From: Macrobrachium rosenbergii
Taxonomy: Eukaryota > Arthropoda > Malacostraca > Decapoda > Palaemonidae
Length of the DNA stretch: 64,000 nucleotides
Direction: 5' to 3'
NCBI RefSeq assembly: GCF_040412425.1
Contig: NC_089762.1
Location: forward strand, 24,822,891 to 24,886,890
Part shown: in pieces, positions 1-13,245 of the stretch
Numbering within the stretch: the stretch's first letter is position 1
Layout: the number at the start of each line of letters is the position of its first letter
Position numbers and translations under genes: made by a program
Notes under the pieces: model-generated
Database searches by the model: none
Told to the model about the DNA's origin: nothing
What the model saw: only the letters and a program-made list of their open reading frames with translations

Positions 1-481
1 TTCTTAATTCACCACAGTAACTACAAATCAGGGGTCATTCGGGCAATTTTCATGTAGTTTATTGTAAGTTGCAAGCAACATTAATAAGAAAACAGCTCGG
101 CAAAACTACTCTATCAGTGGAAGTGGATCCAGCAACTGGGTTAATATTAAAAGTCGTAAACAGAATTTATTAATTATATTAGCTCTTGGAACTGCAAATA
201 ACAAATGTAATAAATATTAAGGGCTAGACTTCATTGTATGAAATACTGATTTAATTTCGTTATTATTTTTCAGCTGTACATCTTTGTTTCCCTATTACTA
301 CTGCATAAATCTGTACAATGACATAACATTATTCCTATAGGACGTATATAAACTCACAGATGCTAATGAAAGGTTCTTGGCCAATGATTGACTTTTCCGC
401 TACTGAAACTTACATTATGAAACCTTGTTTAATTACTTTACATTTTTCTATTTAATACAAAACCACAACTTACATTCATAT

Positions 482-621
<140 letters not shown>

Positions 622-861
622 AATCTATATGCAGTTCAAGTACGAAAGGGGCAGTGATCGCTGTCTTATCATTTCTCGGGAGCCACTCCTGTTAATAATT
701 ACCAACAATGATGCAGATGTTAACAAAGCTTGGGAGTGGTAGGTAGAAACCTCATCTTGAGATGTCAGGAAGTTCAGACGCTTGTGAAAGCACTTGTCAG
801 TCCACATACCTGAAGGAAAAAGAAAACAAAATTTAAAAATTGACCCTGTTATAAAAATACT

Positions 862-864
<3 letters not shown>

Positions 865-938
<74 letters not shown>
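865..938. repeat. (GA)n microsatellite
   Basis: About 37 perfect GA units read on the + strand. Confidence 0.97.
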
Positions 939-939
<1 letters not shown>

Positions 940-1265
940 AATGAAATCCTCTAAATAAACCTATCCGAAACAAACGTGTAAGTAGTACCAATAAACAATC
1001 TCTACATACTGGACAATTAAAACATTTTCCTATTTTCTTCTATCACCTTTGCAAGTAAATTATCACACATTCCCGCACACCTGTCTGGTGATGAAGCCTG
1101 ACGTCCACTACAGTATACCGTACATGTGGATTAAGTTACTTTCCCAGCTAAGTCCACATCGGAAACAAGGCGCATCCCCTTCGAAGCAAAATTCATGGTA
1201 AGTCCTGTGACAGCCTTGGCTAGGACAACTACTTTTTGGAAGATGAATAATATGAGCTGAGTAAA

Positions 1266-1267
<2 letters not shown>

Positions 1268-1322
<55 letters not shown>
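1268..1322. repeat. (GA)n microsatellite
   Basis: About 27 perfect GA units. Flanked on the right by CCAACCAGCCAGCC. Confidence 0.97.
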
Positions 1323-1325
<3 letters not shown>

Positions 1326-1604
1326 AACCAGCCAGCCTGACAAGGCATTCTCCTAAACTGACCTATCAATATGTAAACACAACTACATTATCGGTTTACC
1401 CAGTATCCTTGGAGAAGTTCTACAGGCGATGAACATTCCAATATGAAAGTACCTACGTCATCGCCTACTACCATCCACGCCACGCAAGCCCCACCTACGT
1501 AAGTGGATCAGGGTGGTCAAGAAGTGACCCAAGGAGAGTCGGTCGGTAGCAATGCGGCGGACAAGTGACCTATGCCTTTGGACACAACGACGCTTGGGAA
1601 CGTG

Positions 1605-1690
1605 GTGGGGGGGAGGGAGGGGGTGTTATAAGGATACCATCCTGCACCCGATCCCCCCCCCCCCTCACTCTCACTCTCTCTCTCCCTCTC
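1605..1690. repeat. G-tract and C-tract pair with CT/CA run
   Basis: A G-rich run at 1605-1623 (G8, G3, G5 separated by single A) is followed about 30 bp later by a run of 12 C at 1653-1664 and a broken CT/CA tract. The G and C runs are complementary and could pair, or the G run could form a quadruplex. Confidence 0.8.
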
Positions 1691-1821
1691 ACACACACTA
1701 AGCCACCTAAACAAACTTCCGTTCCTTAAGACATCGATATTACTCTCTTGTTCAACACCCGTCATTCTGACGCCTCAGTTGTCTTCCTTAAACCCAATCT
1801 GCGATTGTTTTTCACCTACAT

Positions 1822-2158
1822 ATGCTGCTGTCTCCATGTTCAATTGTAATGTTGTTTCCGTGCACAATAGTACTCTAATGCTGTTCCCGTGCTCAACTGT
1901 AATGTTGTTCTCCGTGCTCAACTGTAATGTCTCCGTGCACAATAGTACTCTAATGCTGTCCCCGTGCTCTATTGTGTTGTTGTTCTCCGTGCTCAATTGT
2001 AATGTCTCCGTGCACAATAGTACTCTAATGCGGTCTCGGTGCTCAATTGAAATGCTGTCTCCATGCACAATAGTACTGTAATGCTGTCTCCGCGAACAAC
2101 TGCATTCTAATGCTGTCTCCGTGCATAACTGTACACTAATGCACAACAGTACTCTAAT
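1822..2158. repeat. Minisatellite, about 25-29 bp units
   Basis: About 13 imperfect tandem units. Two alternating subtypes are visible, one around TGCTCAACTGTAATG and one around TGCACAATAGTACTCTAATG, joined by CTGTCTCCG. The open frames on both strands (1779-2081 +, 1775-2146 -) are periodic translations of the array and are not evidence of a gene. Confidence 0.88.
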
Positions 2159-2159
2159 A

Positions 2160-5100
2160 TCGCATCAGCGCATAATATAGTAACAAAAGAGCCATCGCCA
2201 ATAATAATACCCGATATAACAGACATGTGCAACCCTATCACCCACCCAAAAGCCCGTCTTGCTTCTAGGCAATGAGAAACCGTAGAGCAACACTCAAGGC
2301 AGCAACATTCCGGTTAGACAGCCATCAGTTCCGGATGCAAGTGGTCGCAGTGAAAGTGTGCACGTATGAGCGCGCGTAAATGTTGACGTAAATGCCATTC
2401 CCAACAATGGCCAGGTTGGTACACTTACAACTATAAAGTATTAATAACTACAGTTTCTAAATCAACACAAAAGATTTTATCAAAACCACGTCGAAATAGC
2501 AATGTCAAAGGGTCAACAAGGCGCTAGCCAAACAAAACCATAATATCGCTACCAGTAACCTTAGCCGCGGTTCCACAATTTATAACACACAAAAAAGCGA
2601 CATATAATACGGGAGCAAGTTACAGCTGGAAGGGCTTCGATCAACCTCTCCATCATTCACTCGCACGCTGGAACATCCTCCAACATTTTTAATAGAGAAA
2701 TCACCCGTAAATCTCGTTAGGATTCTCTCTTCCCCTTTCTCTCAGCACTGCACCCAGGTTTAATCGGCCTCTCCAATTCCGCCAACGATGCAATTTCCCT
2801 CTCAGATTATCATGCTTCTCCCTTCAACATTCCCTACTCGCTCCTAACTCTCATCATTCAGCCAACAACCCCACCCCACTCAGAGGCCCCTACCCCTCCT
2901 AACCACACAAGGGTTCGCTTTCCTTTTCAGGGAAATCCTGTAGCGCTCCACTTTTATAATTAAATCTTTGTTCCGGCTACTCTCGGCTTCCTTTCAGGAA
3001 CACGCTTCCCTTCAACACTTGCAAGTCCCAGAAATGAGGGGAAATCATTTAGAACAGTCTACATATTTCACTATCAATCAAAAATATTTTCCGTCCTTTA
3101 CTCGACAACAGTTTCAATGGGGTTCTAAAAAAAGTTTTCAATGTCATCTTATGAACGTAAACAAAGACAACAATGATTTCCCGGTACGTGTCTATGCAAC
3201 ATCATCATGAGCAGAACTGGGAAAGTCAATAATTTTCCCAAAAATAATAACATGACAGAAGTATGTGAAACTATAGTTTCTATACAAATGCGCGCTCTAG
3301 CCAGCTGGTTCACGACAAAAGAATGGGTAAAAGAACTGGGTAACCATATAATTCCGGGGAGCAATAAGCTTAAAGTTTCTTTGAGCTGTGTTCGAGTGAT
3401 ATTCAATGTAGACAATTAACACTTTCAATCCACAGGATATTCAGTCCGAACTTAAGCAACGAATACCAGAGAAAAAGAGGAGTTCTTTTAAGACGTAAAA
3501 TCTTGAATTCAACCTTTCTTGAATGGCGCTAATGATGCCGCGACACTTCAAAATCTCAAAATCCTAAATAGACACCGATAAGTAAATTCTCTTTGAGCGA
3601 TGTTATAAAAAAAAAACAAGCGACTGCACTGCATACTCCAGTGTACCTCGTCAAATTTAACTATTTCTAACATATAGCATGACAAAAACGGTAAAATAAT
3701 CAATTTTTAAATAATTTCCAACCACCAGGCTTTCGTTTCCAAACACTGACTCCATGTCAGAACATTCTTCGTGTAATGGAAAAAAGTATTAAGTGAATGA
3801 CATCATATCGCTGCAAATTAAGATTTTAAAGTTTATACCATTCCTAGATTTACTCTGTCGTACTGACAGCCTACCATTTTTCTAGGTTAATACCAGCCAT
3901 TTAACAATTTGTTCAATTTAGCCTAATGATTTGTAAGCTTAATCTTTTTCATTCAGAAAACTATCTTGGACGTTTTCGAGTGGTTTATGCCCTCAAGAAT
4001 AATCATAACCAATTCAACTCATCGAACTGAACAAATATAACCAAACACTTTCACCAAATTGAACTTGTATACAGAGCAATATTCCCTAATTGAATGAAAA
4101 TAATTTTCGATTTCGTTCACGTGAATTCTCGTGGAAATTATGTCAACGGTTCCTCCGTGGTAACAAGGTAAGTACAACTGCATTTACACGGAGTTCTGAG
4201 AAAACTTGACGCCCACATAAAGAACTAGATATTAGCACCTAAATACGTCACTTTCTATTCCCCCTACAGATGGCGACCATTTTCTCAGCAAAACTTGATA
4301 CCTCTAATCTATCCCTAGTTATCTTCCGAGATATTTTATTCAAAGTGTTCACCAGACCTCTCTCTTCTCATTTAGTAAGCATACAACTTAAGGAAAAAAA
4401 TGTGAAATTAGAAAACATGATAACGGTTATTGTACAAGGACTGGTTATTTGGGTTTTGATTATGCTAGCCTTACACCAGCAGAGCTGCTTGCTCGTTGTG
4501 TTAGAGGAGACGTGTGTAGTTAAATATTCCACAAGTGAGGTTTCAACCCATGTGAAACTTGTGGTAACCAGCAGAGATAAGTGAGAGCCAGGAAGGAAAA
4601 GGAAACTTTTCAGCAGAGGGAAACAGAGAACTCGATAGAAAATATTCCTCAGAACTTCCAGTGATGAAGCTGAAGTACAAGAATGATAATGATGTAATTT
4701 AGATCATCAGCTGCAGGTGACCGAAAAAGAAACTGAAAATGTATGAGTTAAAAAGTGAGATCTGAGCAAAAATAAAGATTAAAAAGACTAATGGCTACAC
4801 ATTTAAATACCACGAGTGCGGATACTGAAAATAATGGTAATGACATACCAATTACTATTAATGAAACAAATTATAATTACCAATTAACCGCGAAAAATGG
4901 AAAATGATAAAAAAGACAAGCCCTTATCTTTGGGGAAACCAAGAACAAAGTTGAAAAAGTTCCTGAGGTTTTAAAGAATTTATTTCGAAATCATTAGGGA
5001 AGCGAGCGGAGTGACGACTCGGTACACACTCAAGAATTAATGCTACCGCGTCCGTCTCTTGAATTGGTTTAAATGTCTGGATCGTTACCTTATACAATAC

Positions 5101-5691
5101 TGCAAAAGGACACAGCATCAAATTTAAAGGCTGGCACTCGAGACTGCTTTCCCTAAGTCGAATTCCGTAAGGGGGAAAGCTGATATACAAATTTTTATGA
5201 TGATGACGATGATTCATGACTACTTTCTTTGTGTGGCACAACTTGATTCACTGTCGATATTTGGCACTAAACCGAATTGCTTGACACTCGGCACGTACGC
5301 GAGCGCCAGCTTTACACTTGACTGGACCCAGCTCGATATTGCTTATCAAAAGAAAATTTCGAGCAGTATCTTGGCGAAGTACGATAATTATGATTGAAGG
5401 TCAGAACCTATTCACTTCTATCGTCCAGTTAAGAAGTACAGAACAGTTAGATGTTTATCCCTTCATGTTTTGTGCCAACGAATTCATAATATTACAGCCA
5501 TCATCTAGGAGAATAAATGTTATAAACCTAACAGCAGACTAAGGTGAAAAAAATGTGATAAATGCCTACGAAAGCATTAACTTCGGTGATAAATTATCCA
5601 TTACAAACGTCAGGCAACGATACAGAGAATAACAAGGAAGTAATTTTCACGACAATCGAAGTCTCATAAACTATATAAAACAAAAAGGTAA

Positions 5692-5699
<8 letters not shown>
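2160..5699. other. AT-rich interval, nothing recognised
   Basis: No repeat array of note. Open frames of 65-105 codons occur (for example 2968-3210 +, 4270-4584 +, 4924-5241 -). Their translations match no family I know and their lengths are expected by chance. Confidence 0.55.

Positions 5700-5754
<55 letters not shown>
5700..5754. repeat. (GA)n microsatellite
   Basis: About 27 perfect GA units on the + strand. A short CAG run (five units) follows near 5775. Confidence 0.97.
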
Positions 5755-5757
<3 letters not shown>

Positions 5758-7695
5758 ACAATAGTGGCCTCAAGCAGCAGCAGCAGCAAAGGCATTAACA
5801 GCCGTAGTAACAGCGCCAGGGAATCAGTGGTAGTAGATTGTGTTACGAAACGTTACATCGGTAGTGGCGGGAAGTGGCCCGAGCTTGTGGCTCCTTGACT
5901 GGGAGTGAGACTGGCCCTCTCTGGCACCCTGCCAACAATTCCAACTACCTCCACAGGCTCCCTCCCACAAACCCCTCCTCATAGCTCTGTCCCTCCTATC
6001 CAACTCCTCTACAGGCACCTACATCGAACGAACGCCTCACTCATACACACGTACACACACACATCTATCTCTGGCCTACTCTTCCTGAAACATGTTCTAC
6101 ACCAGAGAATGGAATGGTTTCTATGGAAAAGGGAAGGATAAACGCCTGAAAGCTTCTCTCCAATCTCTTACCCTTGATCGCTCACTATCGAGAATTTAGA
6201 ACGGTCTAATCGTGAAGAGACAATTCAATCCCCAAACAGTAAAGGGAACAGTTAACTTTTCCTCGTAAGCAAACACATTGTTTTTCTAAATGACATACGC
6301 AACAATCCCTCGCTGCTACTACTGCTATCCCCAAAAATCCCAACAAAATTCACGGAACGACAGTTCCGAGCCTCGTGCAGTGAGAGGACAGAAGGCTAAT
6401 GTGAATGTGCAGGAAGTAACTCTTCCTGTTGGGAGGCAGAAATGAGTGTGGATATCGGCGAGTTATGCTTCCCTACACTACTAATAATAAATGTCAACAG
6501 AAGGTTCCAAGTCTACTGAAGCCACCCCTTTGAAAGGGATAAAGTTATTAAATGGAATAACAATGTAACGTACATGGACACTCGTCTGAGAGGAGAGAAC
6601 ATGAATAACAAGGAAGAGAAGCCCTGAAATCACAGGCAAGCAAATACGCGCCACTCCATCTTAATTCGCCCTCATTCACGAGAACGGAAACTGTAATCGA
6701 TTTAAAACTTCCCGCAGAAAACTTAACTACCAACTACCGGGCAATTATGACGCTTCCGAGTGGCAAACTCTTCGCGGGGAGGAGGAGGGGCTTCTAGACT
6801 CAAGCTCACTAACCAATTAACCGGGCCTTCCCTCTCAACGGAAGTCTTTGTGGTACTAAACGGGACACCTCTTTCGCCTTCCAATTCACAGGCCATCCCA
6901 AGGCAGTCGATGAGCGGCTCATCCTCAAGAGACTTCACGTACACTCGAGATTCAGTCTCAAGGACCACCTCTACTCTCTTCCTCAAGCATCACTTACTAC
7001 TGTTACCAAGCAACGTCCCACTTCCACCTGGCATCCCTTTGGTCGACTCGACACTGTTTGCCAGCCCTCAGTACGCACTAGAAAAAATAACCACCCCCTT
7101 TTTCTCGAAACTACATATCTCTTCCCGCCAATCTTATAACGAGATAATGACGTTTCGTCAGCAATTACGTCAAATGGTCACAGCTTTGTATCATAACCTT
7201 TTTTCCCATTTTACTCAATAACAAAATAATACCAGAGAACCGGCGCACATTCAATTACTAGTTTCTAAATCCAACGTTAGGATCACTTGAAATCACCCCT
7301 AGTAGCAAGGAGGTGCTTTTGAATACAAAGCACATTTTTAATGATAAAAATTAACTGCAAACGAATTCCAAAGCAACTTCAGTAACAAAATAGCACCGAC
7401 ACGCACATGGTTTACATTATTTCCAGTGACAATGTTTCAGCAGGTTTAAGTTTAAATTAAACGTTTACACACTCAAGCAAGAGACCGACTAAAAAAAAAA
7501 AAGGCAAGACATTGTGTCATGGTATGCAACAAGCAGGACAATGCCTTAATAGTATCTATCATCGTCATTTAAAGGAGGAAGACGATACTGATGAAATAAC
7601 TGGCAGGTAAAATCGTAATGTCAAGGCAGGGACGTTAAAAGTAAGCGATTCACGGCAATAAATGGATACTTGAAGTAAAGAGGAAGTGTCTTGAG

Positions 7696-7774
<79 letters not shown>

Positions 7775-8090
7775 CTATTATTAGTTAGTTAAGATTTTGT
7801 AAAGAAAATGCTTAAAAGTTACCATATTTACCAAGTTTAAAAATATAACAAAACTACCTTTATGATCTTCGTTCATCTCATACAACTGTACAAAACACAA
7901 TATTAATATATATAACCCTGTAAATCCCGAATCAGTACATGACTTATCTCCCGGACATATGAACGACGACAGAAATCTTCCTCAAAATGTCTGAAATAAG
8001 GCCACATTAGACACAACGGGATCAGCACATTACAATCAACAGTTAGGAGCGTGTGACTAGTTTCTTCGCTTACATGGAAAAAGAACAAAA
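5755..8090. other. Non-coding interval, one long unassigned open frame
   Basis: Contains one GA array. The frame at 6760-7221 (+) is 153 codons without low-complexity sequence, but I recognise no domain, and about one frame of this size is expected by chance in 64 kb. Confidence 0.5.
7700..7769. repeat. (GA)n microsatellite
   Basis: About 34 GA units on the + strand, ending with an AAAGAGA interruption. Confidence 0.97.
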
Positions 8091-8229
8091 TGAAATAGAT
8101 ATTTATGCTTTCATGAGATCATAAGGTTGAAATTTATCTATAAGTAGTTAATAAATAGATGGGCCCATTTATATACACGTATACGTATATGTATATACTG
8201 TATGTATATACATACACACACACACAAAC

Positions 8230-8327
<98 letters not shown>

Positions 8328-8398
8328 TATCTATTTCTTAACTTCTTATAGATAAATTTCAACCTAATGATCTCATGAAAACTTAAATATTTATTATA
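8091..8398. mobile_element. Foldback (MITE-like) element with TA core
   Basis: Ungapped inverted repeat: 8091-8160 pairs with 8329-8398, 62 of 70 positions by my count. The loop holds TA/TACG repeats, a short CA run and about 95 bp of perfect TA at 8233-8327. The arms carry no coding sequence. I see no clear target-site duplication. A MITE, a foldback transposon or a simple palindromic insertion would all fit. The mismatches are scattered, so it is not a cloning or assembly hairpin. Confidence 0.7.
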
Positions 8399-8416
8399 TA
8401 TACTGTATATCCAAAT

Positions 8417-8463
8417 ACATACATACATACATACATACACACACAATATATATACAATATATT

Positions 8464-8499
<36 letters not shown>
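8417..8499. repeat. ACAT/CA, TA and (GA)n arrays
   Basis: A short ACAT run passing into CA and TA, then 34 bp of GA at 8466-8499. Confidence 0.93.
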
Positions 8500-8504
<5 letters not shown>

Positions 8505-9330
8505 AGCACGGATGCAGAAAGACGTTCAGCGTGGGAAAGAGAGATTTTCGTGAGGCTCCCACACCCTATTGCACATCTCCAAGGAAAACCTCTCGTGATT
8601 CATAAACCGAAAGGAAACACACACACACACCATTCTTGAGACTGGGGTTACGTCGCCGCAAAACAAGAGAAAGATTACTTTACGAAAGAGAACCAACATC
8701 CCATGGCCAACCGCCTCCTTCCACCCCCTCCCCCTCCTCCCCTTCAAACACACCACACATAAATCTACCTAAACCATATTTAATCGACACTATTATTCTT
8801 ATTCTTATTATTATTATTCAAAGATAAACCCTATCCATATAGAACAAGCCCACAGGAGCCACTGACTTGAAATTCCAACTTCCAAAGAATATAGTGTTCA
8901 TCAGAAAGAAGTTGGAAAATACAGAAAGAGGAGATCAGTTATTAGAAAAACTGATAAATCAAGAAATTAATACATAAAAATTAAAGTAAAGTACTGAAAT
9001 ACAAGTTGAACTGCATTCGGGTAGTAATGCACTGAATCTTCGCTTGAACTTCCTAAGTTCCAACTGCACGACATCCTCTGGAAGGATTAATAAAGGATCT
9101 ATGGTAATCAATACCTTTTCACTACGAACAAATTTAACATTCCCTATTTCAACTGATTTGCACACCAGGAAAATAAATGACACCGGTATTATAAGTATGA
9201 AACTTGTTGCTTTTACTATATAGTAAATACTATTGAATGTAACTGTCATCGTCTGTGGTTCTGAAGAAAGAATAAAAGCAACGCGAGCTTTCTTTTATTT
9301 TGGATAATGAAATCTAGGTCACAGTCTAAG

Positions 9331-9364
9331 AGTGTGCGTGTGTGTGTGCGGGGAGGGGGGGGGG
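9331..9364. repeat. (GT)n followed by G tract
   Basis: A short GTGTGC run directly followed by GGGGAGGGGGGGGG, a possible quadruplex or Z-DNA/quadruplex junction. Confidence 0.85.
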
Positions 9365-10077
9365 ATATGGAAGGTGGGAGACCGTCAGCCTGGCAACCCG
9401 AGTACTCTAATTGTACAAAAAAACATCGTCAATGGAGACTATGATCACGATCGAAGCATTCAATTCCGAGGCCTTAGATTGATGAAGGCTGTCGCATCTA
9501 TCCTATGTATATCAGTCTTAGCTTGTCTGTTATTTAGAGAAAGGTTATTCCTTCACGTCACATTCCGTCGTTCCCATTCTCTGTCATTTATTTTCAAGGT
9601 AAACTCGCTTGACAACTGCATTCGCTCAACTTCCTCCCTTAACAAAACAAATAATCCGGGAATACCGTAATGTACATTAAACGAAATATTATTTGAATGT
9701 AGATATTTGAGCATAAATGGTTCTTACTGTTAAAAAGTAAAAACAATCAATGCAACATGTTTTAATACACAGGCCTACGCTACTAAAAACCACACGTTAA
9801 TGCGGTGTTGGAGAAGTATCGCTCCACCGTTAAAAGGAACAGTATACAAAGCCCGGTATGTACACATTCCTACACTTGCAAGAAGAGGAGAATGGAGTGA
9901 GAGTGAGGCCCGGGGAAGCTTAGGGTCCAGGGAAGGGGCGGGGGTAATCGTCATCGAGGAGGGAGGAGTGGTGGGGAAGACCCAAGATGGGTGGAGTGAC
10001 ACAGTGGCACAAGTGTGGCTGAAGGTGGCTAAGCAAGAGCGACCTTGGATGACTCCCATTTTTGCCCCCCCTTCAAC

Positions 10078-10080
<3 letters not shown>

Positions 10081-10134
<54 letters not shown>
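10081..10134. repeat. (CT)n(CA)n compound microsatellite
   Basis: 31 bp of CT passing directly into 23 bp of CA. One of only five CT-oriented arrays of 30 bp or more in the window. Confidence 0.97.
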
Positions 10135-10324
10135 AACAGCAGCTAAATAATAACATTAATTGGGTGCTTCCAAGATGTACCATATTCTTATTCAACAAAA
10201 TGGAAACACGAAGACCGAACGTGTAAACAAGACAGCTTACATAAATCTGCGGTCTTCATCTGACCGAATTCGGTCTCCTGCAACTTTGGCAAGCATACTG
10301 TGCTGTGCTTCACTGATCCAAGAC

Positions 10325-10327
<3 letters not shown>

Positions 10328-10398
<71 letters not shown>
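10328..10398. repeat. (GA)n microsatellite
   Basis: About 35 perfect GA units on the + strand. Confidence 0.97.
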
Positions 10399-10401
<3 letters not shown>

Positions 10402-10757
10402 CTTCACAAACATTACTATGGAGAGTGAATGAACTACTTCAAACATTACTATGAGTTTTTATTTGTCACAAACAATACGACATCCAAGAACTAAACAATT
10501 GATTCAACCACAAGAAAACAGGAATTCCAACGGCACTTTGTGAGCCAGTCAAGTCTGTGGTCAAACGGTAATCACTAAGGAAGTTTGGTATACCTCGCAA
10601 GTCATTTACACTTTATAAACATTCCAAAAACTGCTGGACACAGTTTCTCTTCCCGGCATTCAGCATTCTTCGGTAAATGCTTTCACTTGAAAATATGACA
10701 GAACTTTCTTTACAAAAGTACTCTATTCATTCAAGTAGTTTGTACTTCTATTTTAGA

Positions 10758-11060
10758 ATTGGAACTGGAATATAAAATTTAGACCAAAGGCCAAGCGCTG
10801 GGACTTAGGTCATTCAGTTAAAAAAAAATTGAAACAATTCTTAGGAGAGGGTGGAAGGTAGGATAGAAAAAAATGAAATTTGAACGGAGGTACAGTAAAG
10901 GTATGGAAGGAGTTGCAGCTAGGGCTGAAGGGACGCTGCCAAGAACCTAAGTAATGCATACTGTGTACCGTAAGTAATGCATACTGTGTACCGTAAGTAA
11001 TGCATACAGTGTACCGTGTGAGGTAAACTGACAGATAGTATTACGCCACTACGGGGACTT
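10758..11060 (+). mobile_element. Interspersed repeat family A, copy 1
   Basis: About 300 bp. Landmarks in order: TATAAAATTTAGACCAAAGG, GCGCTGGGACTTAGGTCATT, GAGAGGGTGGAAGGTAGGAT, GTTGCAGCTAGGGCTGAAGG, a region around AGTAATGCATACTG, and CACTACGGGG at the end. The same landmarks occur in the same order at 12772-12996 and 60642-60930. A 23-bp segment is present three times here (10948-11016) and once in the other copies. It has no coding capacity. I think I have seen this repeat in caridean shrimp DNA, but that is unchecked memory. Confidence 0.8.
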
Positions 11061-11344
11061 TTATTTTAGACGACAATGAAATGTCAATCCTAGTTTTTTT
11101 TTGCCACACCCTAGAAAAAGGTTATTCCAAACAAGTCGATTATTAAAGATAGAGAGAAGTCCATAATTTTCCAAACGGGTTCAAGTCAATTCAAAACCTA
11201 AGATGCGAATAGAATGAAATGCATAAAGATTTTGTACTGCTCCAAATCACGCTTCTATCACAGACTCTTGAGGGTTTTGTAATCCTAGGAGAAAGTTACA
11301 TAATCTACTGAGATTACGATCAAAGCTTAGTGCAGGTCATCACC

Positions 11345-11368
11345 TAACGGACGGACGGACGGGGACAC

Positions 11369-11437
<69 letters not shown>
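11345..11437. repeat. (ACGG)n then (GA)n microsatellite
   Basis: Four ACGG units, a short GGGACACAGAC link, then about 65 bp of GA on the + strand. Confidence 0.95.
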
Positions 11438-11438
<1 letters not shown>

Positions 11439-11669
11439 TTTCACATCACCTAAATACTAAGATTCGCGCCACCTTGAGGAACGAAAAAAAAAGAAAAGAA
11501 AATGTTAATCCAACTTAGGTGAATCAGAAAGTAGCAAAATGGAAATCAGCCACCATACCATTCAGCAGGCTCGTTTCCTTACTCTTTCTTAATAGTAAAC
11601 ACAGTGTGTGACACTTCCACCATTAAAAATATTTCCCACGCAAAACAGATTTTGAAATGCGATGCCCTG

Positions 11670-11783
<114 letters not shown>

Positions 11784-12376
11784 TGGAGCACGTTTTTGAT
11801 ATATCCAAAATAACTTAACAATAGTATCTACCTTGCACTCATTGCAAATTAAAAGTATGAAGAAACACTTTAATACCTTCACAGACAGTGACCAAAACAA
11901 CGAAACCGAGGAACATTGCAATAAACCTTCATATGAGAACCACCAACAAAACGTGGAGTCCACAATTTGATGTATATACGTTCCAGCGATTATCATCCCT
12001 GGCCAAAGCAATTTATGCCAAGTTTTCAATTGATTTCATTTACACAAAGCAAACACAATTACAAACCATGCAAAAAGACTTGGCAGTGTGCATTACTAAT
12101 AAACATAAGCACTGGACAACCGAAAAGATAACTGAAGTGACGCGGAACAAGGCTTCAGAAGCTTCCAAGTGATCAGCGATAAATTTCAAGTCTTGGAATA
12201 ATAAAAATTTCCGTTTCAATAACGAATCACTACCACAAAAACGAAATCTCTTCGCAGGCACTGCGTTCTCAGCACTAACATATTGTTAGAACGTACATGC
12301 GTTGACGTTACACTACAGTTTATTTCACTCTTACCGGCACTCAAGTAATTTTTTGAACATCTGTGCAACCAAGTGT

Positions 12377-12560
12377 AGCAGGCGGCATGGCCGAATGGTA
12401 CAGAACTGCTAATGTTTATTACGATCGTGGATCGGTCTCGGCCAAATGACCACCAGTCCACACAGCTGCAAATGGAGTCTATCGTCTGCTCGGGTCAGGA
12501 AAGGGTGTGGGGCTGACCTTATCCCAAGAGACATTCTGAGAATCCGAATTGTTGTATGGA
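12377..12560 (+). mobile_element. tRNA-like SINE, degenerate head
   Basis: Begins with GGCGGCATGGCCGAATGGTA, which resembles the 5' end and A box of type II tRNAs (Leu/Ser). A body with CCAGTCCACACAGCTGCAAA and GGTGTGGGGCTGACC follows. A good B box (GGTTCGANNCC) is missing where expected, near 12428-12440, so this copy is probably dead. I read it as a tRNA-derived SINE. The 3' limit is uncertain, and a decayed unrelated tRNA pseudogene is the alternative. Confidence 0.5.
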
Positions 12561-12710
12561 TGGTCTCCTCCCTGGCAGCGACCAACAATTATCGACTATC
12601 CAGCAGGTACGTATTCACTGCTCAAGTCAACAAAGACAATGGAAGCACAGGAAACTGTTTGGAAAATGACGCTCAGTTTCTCACCCGAGGGATCAAAAAA
12701 GTATGCACGA

Positions 12711-12765
12711 ATATATGTACATACATACATATATATACATTTATTATAAGTATATATACTACAAT
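12711..12765. repeat. TA/TACA tract
   Basis: Imperfect ATAC/TATA tract immediately before copy 2 of family A. Confidence 0.85.
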
Positions 12766-12771
12766 CGGAAT

Positions 12772-12996
12772 ATGAGATTAAGGCCTGATGACGAGCGCTG
12801 GGACCTATGAGGTCATTCAGCGCTGAAAGGAAAACAGAGTACAGGGGGTGTGAAAGGCGTAACAGCTGAAACAATTGTTAGAAGAGGGTGGAAAGTAAGA
12901 TGGAAGAAAGAGGATATGCACGGCCGAAGGGACGCTGCAAAGAACCTTAAGCAATGCCTACAATGCACCTCAAGCGGTACTAACCCCCTACGGGGT
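12772..12996 (+). mobile_element. Interspersed repeat family A, copy 2
   Basis: Shares the family landmarks: a GCGCTGGGACCTATGAGGTC hairpin region, GAAACAATTGTTAGAAGAGG, GAAGGGACGCTGCAAAGAAC, and a CTAACCCCCTACGGGG end. At the start the usual GGCCAAAGGCC is replaced by GGCCTGATGACGAGC. About 70 bp present in copies 1 and 3 (the part before GGACGCTGC) is shortened. Confidence 0.78.
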
Positions 12997-13243
12997 AAGC
13001 ATTCTACAAGGCGAGGTCAATCAGTTCACCAAACTTTACAATATTCTGGGTGCTTTTCCTTAAAGGTAAATGTCAATCGGAGACGGGTGACTTATCAAGC
13101 AGACAGCGCCTCGACAGTATATTTGTATTCCCATAACAAATTCTACTTCACTTTGTTTCACTTGGTTTGGTTTTATGTACAGCCCCTCCACAGGCATAAT
13201 TCCCCCTCCGGCGTGCCCTTGTACGTTTTGAAAATAAGGGGCT

Positions 13244-13245
<2 letters not shown>

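Larger units (their letters stand above)
8500..10757. other. Non-coding interval, nothing recognised
   Basis: Includes a C-rich stretch at 8720-8745 and a GT run followed by a G tract at 9331-9364. No gene or mobile element recognised. Confidence 0.55.

Noticed and set aside
1775..2146. Open frames on both strands over the 1.8-2.2 kb minisatellite
   Set aside because: Both strands are open for the same reason, unit periodicity. Coding on either is unsupported.
6760..7221. 153-codon open frame on +
   Set aside because: No recognisable domain, no signal of family membership and a length compatible with chance in 64 kb. Not called as a gene.
12786..12835. Hammerhead ribozyme (CTGATGA, stem, GAAA)
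   Set aside because: CTGATGA occurs only in this copy of family A (others read GGCCAAAGGCC there), two unpaired bases follow it, and no stem III with a cleavage site is visible. Chance resemblance.
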